Assembly: GCA_002748835.1 (NCBI GenBank)
Contig: PDTL01000017.1
Location: 120,754 to 184,753 of the forward strand
Direction of reading: 5' to 3'
From: Deltaproteobacteria bacterium
Lineage (GTDB): Bacteria; Desulfobacterota; Desulfobacteria; Desulfobacterales; GCA-2748835
DNA: 64,000 nt
How positions within the stretch are numbered: the first letter of the stretch is position 1; every line of letters begins with the position of its first letter. Of this stretch, positions 59,150 to 64,000 are shown in pieces. The notes beneath the pieces were generated by a model that made no database searches, was not told where the DNA came from, and saw only the letters and a list, made by a program, of their open reading frames with translations. Made by a program: the position numbers and the translations under genes.

Positions 59150-60631
59150 TCAGCAGCCCATGCGTGACAGGTCGATATGGGTGGTGAGCCAGTCTGCCAG
59201 ACGATCATACTGCTGGTGACGGTAGGCAAGCCCGCACAGAAACGTTTCCGGCGTCTTTCCGTGAAACCCGGCCCATGTCAGATACCGGTCAAGAATGTCA
59301 GGGTTGTCCCAGAACCCGTGGATATAGGTGCCCATCACCCTGCCACAGGAAGAACGCATGCCGTCTGTGTCTGATACGGGTTTTCCGTTTCTGGCAGTGA
59401 TCCGAACCGGCTGATGGTCGTCCCCAAGTGCCCGGGACCTGCCCATATGTATTTCATACCCCTGCCCGGAACCGCCGTTCCACTCAAAATCCGTGATCGT
59501 GGTAATCTTATCTGCTTCCAGCACCGTTTCCATCTGTAAAAGCCCGATGCCGTCCACCTGCTGATGACGGCCCTCGAGCTGATCCGGGTCAGAAACCCGC
59601 TTACCCAGCATCTGATACCCGCCGCAGATACCAAAAATGGGTTTTCCAGCATCCGCAGCGGTTAAAAGCGCTTTTGACCACCCGGTTGCATGGATCCAGT
59701 TCAGATCATGAAGTACATTTTTTGATCCGGGGAGGATAACGGTATGGCACAGGTCCATGTCAGACGGTGCGGCCAGGTACACAAGTTCCACACCGTTTAC
59801 ACGAGAGAGCGGCGAAACATCGGTAAAATTCGCTAGATGGGGCAAGGGGATGACGCCGATGACAAACGCGTCTTTTTCCGCCTGTTCCGGACGTTTCATA
59901 GGTGAGAGGGACAGGGAATCCTCATCGTCAATATGAATGTCCGTGAACCAGGGCAGCACACCGAGCACCGGAATGCCGGTTTTTGCTTCTATCCATTCAG
60001 TTCCCGATGCAAACAGGGAAAAATCTCCCCTGAATCGGTTAATGACAATGCCCTTTATCCGGGCGCTGAACTGTGGGGGGAGAATGGCAAGCGTCCCGAC
60101 AATCTGGGCAAACACTCCGCCCTTATGAATATCTGCCACCAGGATGACATCCGCATCCGCATGCGCTGCCATGGGAAAATTAACAATATCCCGGTCCATC
60201 AGGTTGACTTCCGCGCACGATCCCGCCCCTTCGAGAACAATCCGGTCATGGGCGGCGCTCAGCCGGTCGTAGGCCTGGCAGGCCACCGCATACAATTCAT
60301 CTTTTTTCCGGTAATAGTCCCGTGCCGACGCATGGGTGACCGCTTTCCCCAGCACCACCAGCTGGGATCCGGTATCGGAATTGGGTTTCAACAGCACGGG
60401 ATTCATATCCGCATGCGGAATCTGGAAAGCGGCTTCAGCCTGCACGATCTGAGCCCGCCCGATTTCACGTCCGTCCGGCGTGACGCCGGCGTTATTGGAC
60501 ATATTTTGGGCCTTGAAGGGCGCGACCTGCTCACCGCGTGCGGAAAAATACCGGCAGAGCGCGGTGGCGATAACACTTTTTCCCACATCAGACGCCGTTC
60601 CCAGGACAGCAATGGATCGCCTGTCAGACAC
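59150..60631 (-). CDS. cobQ: Cobyric acid synthase CobQ/CbiP
   Basis: The enzyme amidates the corrin side chains b, d, e and g using glutamine. The 493-residue protein has the N-terminal GTASDVGKSVIATALCRYF, the FKAQNMSNNAGVTPDG signature and a glutaminase domain with GICGGYQMLGKRV (nucleophile Cys) and YIHGFWDN near the C-terminus. The start is GTG at 60631, preceded by GGAGG at six bases. It is followed by no other cobalamin gene on this side and lies 38 bases after cbiK. Confidence 0.97.
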   Translation of the reverse strand: MSDRRSIAVLGTASDVGKSVIATALCRYFSARGEQVAPFKAQNMSNNAGVTPDGREIGRAQIVQAEAAFQIPHADMNPVLLKPNSDTGSQLVVLGKAVTHASARDYYRKKDELYAVACQAYDRLSAAHDRIVLEGAGSCAEVNLMDRDIVNFPMAAHADADVILVADIHKGGVFAQIVGTLAILPPQFSARIKGIVINRFRGDFSLFASGTEWIEAKTGIPVLGVLPWFTDIHIDDEDSLSLSPMKRPEQAEKDAFVIGVIPLPHLANFTDVSPLSRVNGVELVYLAAPSDMDLCHTVILPGSKNVLHDLNWIHATGWSKALLTAADAGKPIFGICGGYQMLGKRVSDPDQLEGRHQQVDGIGLLQMETVLEADKITTITDFEWNGGSGQGYEIHMGRSRALGDDHQPVRITARNGKPVSDTDGMRSSCGRVMGTYIHGFWDNPDILDRYLTWAGFHGKTPETFLCGLAYRHQQYDRLADWLTTHIDLSRMGC

Positions 60632-60669
60632 CGACGGCCTCCTTCTTCGGATTCGTTTATTTTCCGCCC

Positions 60670-61455
60670 TTACCTGTTGTTTAGACCCTGTAAGGCGTCC
60701 GAAATATGGCGGACAAAGATCTGGCCGATTCCGTGAAATGCGCCAATTCTTTTGGGGAAAAAAGAAATAGACAGACCCGATGCTTCGAACACCGACTTCC
60801 AGGAATCCGGCCCGTCGCCAGACACATCCACACGAAAATGCCGACCGGCTATCAGGGTCAGGGGCACCATATGCACTGCCGTGTAGCCGGCGGCTTTAAT
60901 CTGTGCTGCCATGGCTGCCGGTGTACGTCGTCCGTGTTCAATCATTGCCATAAAGTGTCTGTTGCCTGCCAGTTCCCGGATATGGTGCAAGAGCGCAAAA
61001 TACATCGCCCAGGACGGATGGCGGGTGCCATGGCCCAGATACAGAACCGCTTCAGAAGCAGGAACATCCGGCTGTAGTGCTGTGAGGATTCTGGCCACAG
61101 CCTCGACATCGTCAGGTGAACACAGCAGCGGTAATCCCACCCGGTGCGGAACACCGCTCCCGGCTGCGTCGCGGCGCATTTTGTGAAATTCTGAGCCACT
61201 GACCACATGAAGGGACTGAACAACAGCAGCGGAAAAGCCGGGCATTTGTGCAAACTGGCGCAACCGTTCACTGACAGAAAGCGCAGCCTTTTCATCACCG
61301 GATTCCTGGGCTTTCTGACGCATATAATCAGAGCTGTAGACGATCTCTGCAACATGGCCGGGAAAGGCCTCTTTTACCTGCTCAAGGATCTGGTTGTAGA
61401 TCGGACGGGCATCGGCGGATGTGCCGAAGGCGACAAGAAGAATAGCAGGTTTCAC
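60670..61455 (-). CDS. cbiK: Sirohydrochlorin cobaltochelatase CbiK
   Basis: CbiK inserts cobalt into sirohydrochlorin, the entry of the anaerobic cobalamin route. The 261-residue protein has LVAFGTSADARPIY at the N-terminus, the metal-binding LGHGTRHPSW and LTLIAGRHFRVDVSGDGPDSW. I chose GTG at 61455 because GGAG lies nine bases upstream and the conserved fold starts there; the frame extends upstream to 61536. No signal peptide is seen, unlike the periplasmic CbiK form of some Desulfovibrio. It precedes cobQ in the same direction. Confidence 0.92.
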   Translation of the reverse strand: MKPAILLVAFGTSADARPIYNQILEQVKEAFPGHVAEIVYSSDYMRQKAQESGDEKAALSVSERLRQFAQMPGFSAAVVQSLHVVSGSEFHKMRRDAAGSGVPHRVGLPLLCSPDDVEAVARILTALQPDVPASEAVLYLGHGTRHPSWAMYFALLHHIRELAGNRHFMAMIEHGRRTPAAMAAQIKAAGYTAVHMVPLTLIAGRHFRVDVSGDGPDSWKSVFEASGLSISFFPKRIGAFHGIGQIFVRHISDALQGLNNR

Positions 61456-61605
61456 AGGTATCAGCTCCAATCCGGTAACATAAAAAAATGGCGACAGTAC
61501 ACGTCTGCCAATGCAATAAAAGCCAGACCCTACCACAGGTTCACCGCCTCGGCAATCTCCCGCCGGATCAAACTGTCTGTCTACCTGGGTAGGGGGGATC
61601 TAGGT

Positions 61606-62841
61606 TCAGGGATCTACAACACGGCCCATAAAAAGGATCTGTTCGAGTCGCCGGTTCACAAGCGCAAACATAAAGGGATGGTCTGCGCGAAAAAAGCGTC
61701 GCTGCGCGAGGGATGTTTTCATCGCCACAACTGCGGTGGTGGCGGCTGCCGCCTCTGTACCCGCCTCATCCACATCAATGGTGGCAGACTGAAGTACGGC
61801 TGACAGGTAGAGGTCTTTTGCAGAGGAAATGCCTGAAAAATCCGCTTCCCGTCCAAATGCCGACCGCATGCCCATTGTCTGGAGGTGGTCTGACAGGGTC
61901 AGCCGGCTTTCAAGACGATATTTGGGAAGAAACACCTGGACCTCTGTCGGTGCAAGGGATGCGAGGGTCTGTTTCAGACCCATCACAGACAGGTCAGCCG
62001 CCACGTCTGAAAGCCGGTTTTGTTTTTTAGGCAACAGGATGAGCAGTCCGATATCCGTCTGCTTGTACGGCAGCAACAAGGCCTTTATATCCGGCGTTTC
62101 CATGTAGGGAAACTGGGACGCCTGGCGCATCATGGGAACCTTGCGTGGTGTTGTTTCATTCACATAAAAGGGCATGTTGTCGGTCAGCTCAGGATCGAAC
62201 GGATAAGCCCATTGACTGTAAAAATAGACAATATCCACCAACACCATGCGTGTCAGCGGATCAATGGCACCTTCTGCGATGGCATTTTCCAGCTGTTTCT
62301 GCGACTGATCATAAATCCACGCATTGATGAGATGCCGGGAATTCTCGGGCTGGTTCCGAAAATCAGCAGGCGTGATTGATGCATTGAAACGTTCCCTGAC
62401 TTCTTTCTTAAATGACGTCAAGACCGGATAACCGTCCTGGGCCCAGATGCGCCGAGGATTATGCCAGGTTACCGCATCAGCGGTTTCCAGAAACGCAAAG
62501 CCTGCCTGGTATGCGTTAAACCAGGATCCGGCGGCCGCCTTGTCAACAGGCGCTCTGAGAACACGGGAGATCTCTGCTGCGGTTTCACCAGCAGCACCCA
62601 TCTGAAGCATACCTAGTGTATTCATGATGCTGTGGGGAGAAAAGACGAAATTATCTTTTGCAGACACAGACAGCCGGCGATACAGGTCAAGGCTCATCGC
62701 CATGTTCGCCCCTTTCACGTCAGGGAGGTCCACGGCAGTTACATCACCGCGCTTGTCAGCCAGACATCCCAAGGCGAACAGACAAAAGACCAAACAAACG
62801 ACCAGACAAACGATAACGCTGCTGAAACATTTCATCATCAT
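61606..62841 (-). CDS. Serpin-family protease inhibitor, predicted lipoprotein
   Basis: The 411-residue protein has a hydrophobic leader ending ALGC (Cys26), then a complete serpin fold: FVFSPHSIMNTLGMLQMGAAG, LINAWIYDQSQKQLE, the hinge EAGTEAAAATTAVVAM (359-374) and the terminal DHPFMFALVNRRLEQILFMGRV. Counting 17 residues from the hinge Glu359 puts P1 at Lys375, so a trypsin-like target is predicted. Serpins trap proteases by inserting this loop. The lipid anchor would place it at the envelope. An upstream AAAGGG precedes three in-frame ATGs at 62841-62833; the first was used. Confidence 0.93.
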   Translation of the reverse strand: MMMKCFSSVIVCLVVCLVFCLFALGCLADKRGDVTAVDLPDVKGANMAMSLDLYRRLSVSAKDNFVFSPHSIMNTLGMLQMGAAGETAAEISRVLRAPVDKAAAGSWFNAYQAGFAFLETADAVTWHNPRRIWAQDGYPVLTSFKKEVRERFNASITPADFRNQPENSRHLINAWIYDQSQKQLENAIAEGAIDPLTRMVLVDIVYFYSQWAYPFDPELTDNMPFYVNETTPRKVPMMRQASQFPYMETPDIKALLLPYKQTDIGLLILLPKKQNRLSDVAADLSVMGLKQTLASLAPTEVQVFLPKYRLESRLTLSDHLQTMGMRSAFGREADFSGISSAKDLYLSAVLQSATIDVDEAGTEAAAATTAVVAMKTSLAQRRFFRADHPFMFALVNRRLEQILFMGRVVDP

Positions 62842-62991
62842 GAAACCCTTTCAGGTAAAACGCTGCAAATCAGCCACGCCACTTCTGGCGTCGGCTGCAT
62901 TTATCTTGTTATCTTTTATTACCAAACAACCACCAAAGAGATAGACTTAAAAAAATTCATAAACCTTAGCCTCCTCAAAAATATTTTGATC

Positions 62992-63990
62992 TTACAATCT
63001 CTGTATCAGATAGACAAAGACCGGTAGCTTACTTTCCTCCTTTATCTTATAAAACCGTGCTAAAAGCTCTCTTCTTTTAGGGCTGTCTTTAATCGGGGAT
63101 ACGTATATCGAACCCTTTTTTCCCCCTGCTGTATCAGCATTTTTTAACAGGTCGCCAAGGGATTCTTCATGCCCCGGTGATAAATTGTCTCCCACGACAA
63201 AATTGCCCGTGACTTCAATAAAGGTGTATGCGGCATTTATTTCAAGCATTTTCAGAAATGCTTGTTTGACCTTTTCAACCGTAACCGGTTTACCGATATC
63301 GGTTAGGGTGTCTGCATCAACAGATTCAAACCCGATATTGATATATGTGTAAAAAGGAAGCCGGTTCAATTCCTCAAATACGCTATGATCTGAATTTAAC
63401 AAAGAGTCCACACTGCCAAAGAGAAATAGAAACGGCTTTTGATCCACCCGTGGTCTGAGTCCGAATACATCGTAGGCTTCCTGTGCTGCAAAGCAGATTA
63501 ACTCTGGACCTGCAGCCAATGCATCATGATTCCCGAGAAAAAGCGCATGGTAATTGACAATATCTGAACTGAAATGATTTTTCAGGGCGGCAATCTGTTC
63601 CCGGATACTCTTTTGAGACCTTTTTTGAAATGCCTGATCTGATTTGACACAACAAAATTTACAATGATACAGGCACCCGTCGGCTATGGTCAGGGGGATG
63701 ATATCATAATCAACATGCCGTGTATCCGGCGGAAGTACAGACACCCTTCCGCCAATGATTTCAATCAGCTGTCTGGATCGTTGATAAAGCTTCTGATCAT
63801 CATTAGCCAATATCCGCTCAATAAGCTCTCTTGCCTGCGGATACAGACCTTTTTCATTTGCCATATACAGAGTGCCAAACAGTTGGGACCATTGTCCCAT
63901 CGCATTCATAACCACAGGATTGGAAAAATAATTAATCTCCCAAACAGGATTACTGCTATATGGCAGGCAGGGCAGATAATATTCTCCCAT
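62992..63990 (-). CDS. Radical SAM protein, probably extending past the window edge
   Basis: The product is 332 residues from the last visible ATG at 63990, but the frame stays open to the window edge, so the true start may lie outside. It has the radical SAM cluster motif CLYHCKFC (Cys106, Cys110, Cys113 in this numbering), a GNHDALAA segment and TIM-barrel-like repeats IGFESVDADTLTDIGKPVTVEKV. Substrate is unknown; the sequence resembles Elp3/MiaB-neighbour radical SAM proteins only generally. No Shine-Dalgarno is visible at 63990. Confidence 0.85.
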   Translation of the reverse strand: MGEYYLPCLPYSSNPVWEINYFSNPVVMNAMGQWSQLFGTLYMANEKGLYPQARELIERILANDDQKLYQRSRQLIEIIGGRVSVLPPDTRHVDYDIIPLTIADGCLYHCKFCCVKSDQAFQKRSQKSIREQIAALKNHFSSDIVNYHALFLGNHDALAAGPELICFAAQEAYDVFGLRPRVDQKPFLFLFGSVDSLLNSDHSVFEELNRLPFYTYINIGFESVDADTLTDIGKPVTVEKVKQAFLKMLEINAAYTFIEVTGNFVVGDNLSPGHEESLGDLLKNADTAGGKKGSIYVSPIKDSPKRRELLARFYKIKEESKLPVFVYLIQRL

Positions 63991-64000
63991 CCAGGATATG

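Noticed and set aside
61456..61605. Cobalamin riboswitch upstream of cbiK
   Set aside because: No B12-box pattern could be found on the minus strand.

Overview
The window looks like a chromosomal segment of a Gram-negative, probably sulfate-reducing, bacterium of the Desulfobacterota (old Deltaproteobacteria, Desulfobacterales-like). Pointers are the complete Tol-Pal envelope system, HflKC, a SulP sulfate permease, CbiK-type cobaltochelatase beside cobyric acid synthase, an FmdB zinc ribbon, DUF62, DUF1015 and stand-alone gcvH-lipB genes. This placement is inference; no rRNA or sulfate-reduction gene lies in the window.

Layout. 1-8,000 (minus): one long run tolQ-tolR-tolA-tolB-pal-cpoB-ruvC-ruvA-ruvB-DUF62, probably one operon with a promoter at about 8,119-8,147; the DUF62 SAM hydrolase runs off the left edge. 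8,235-12,570: a SAM-cycle block, with an adenosine-kinase-like PfkB gene divergent from metK-ahcY and a 12-bp palindrome in the shared control region. 12,600-17,500: groEL/groES, FmdB, a 32-residue mS38/COX24-like protein with an exceptional Shine-Dalgarno, and hflKC. 17,750-25,130: DUF721, TrmN6-like methyltransferase, DUF1015, tRNA-Ser(GGA), dnaX-ybaB-recR-ykgJ, and murI. 25,140-32,460 (minus): universal stress protein, ClC channel with an HTH-EIIA regulator, motB-motA, and two HD-domain proteins. 32,714-41,530: a LysM lipoprotein-like protein, then a visibly AT-richer stretch with a lone methyltransferase, two decayed gene remnants and a complete tripartite RND efflux pump, probably acquired. 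41,756-47,113: an oleA-oleB-orf-oleC-oleD cluster for long-chain olefin synthesis, containing an extra membrane-anchored gene. 47,216-54,360: poorly characterised envelope and signalling genes (beta-propeller lipoprotein overlapping a GGDDF protein, a coiled-coil lipoprotein). 54,359-64,000: DUF554, gcvH-lipB, a SulP permease with a large insertion, cobQ-cbiK, a predicted lipoprotein serpin, and a radical SAM protein at the right edge.

Most start sites were chosen by Shine-Dalgarno spacing. The items most worth following are the extra gene inside the ole cluster, the 15-nt full match to the 16S 3' end in front of the COX24-like gene, the palindrome in the SAM-cycle control region, the lipoprotein serpin, the SulP insertion and a possible dnaX frameshift site. 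I found no CRISPR array, prophage, insertion sequence or phage-defence system.
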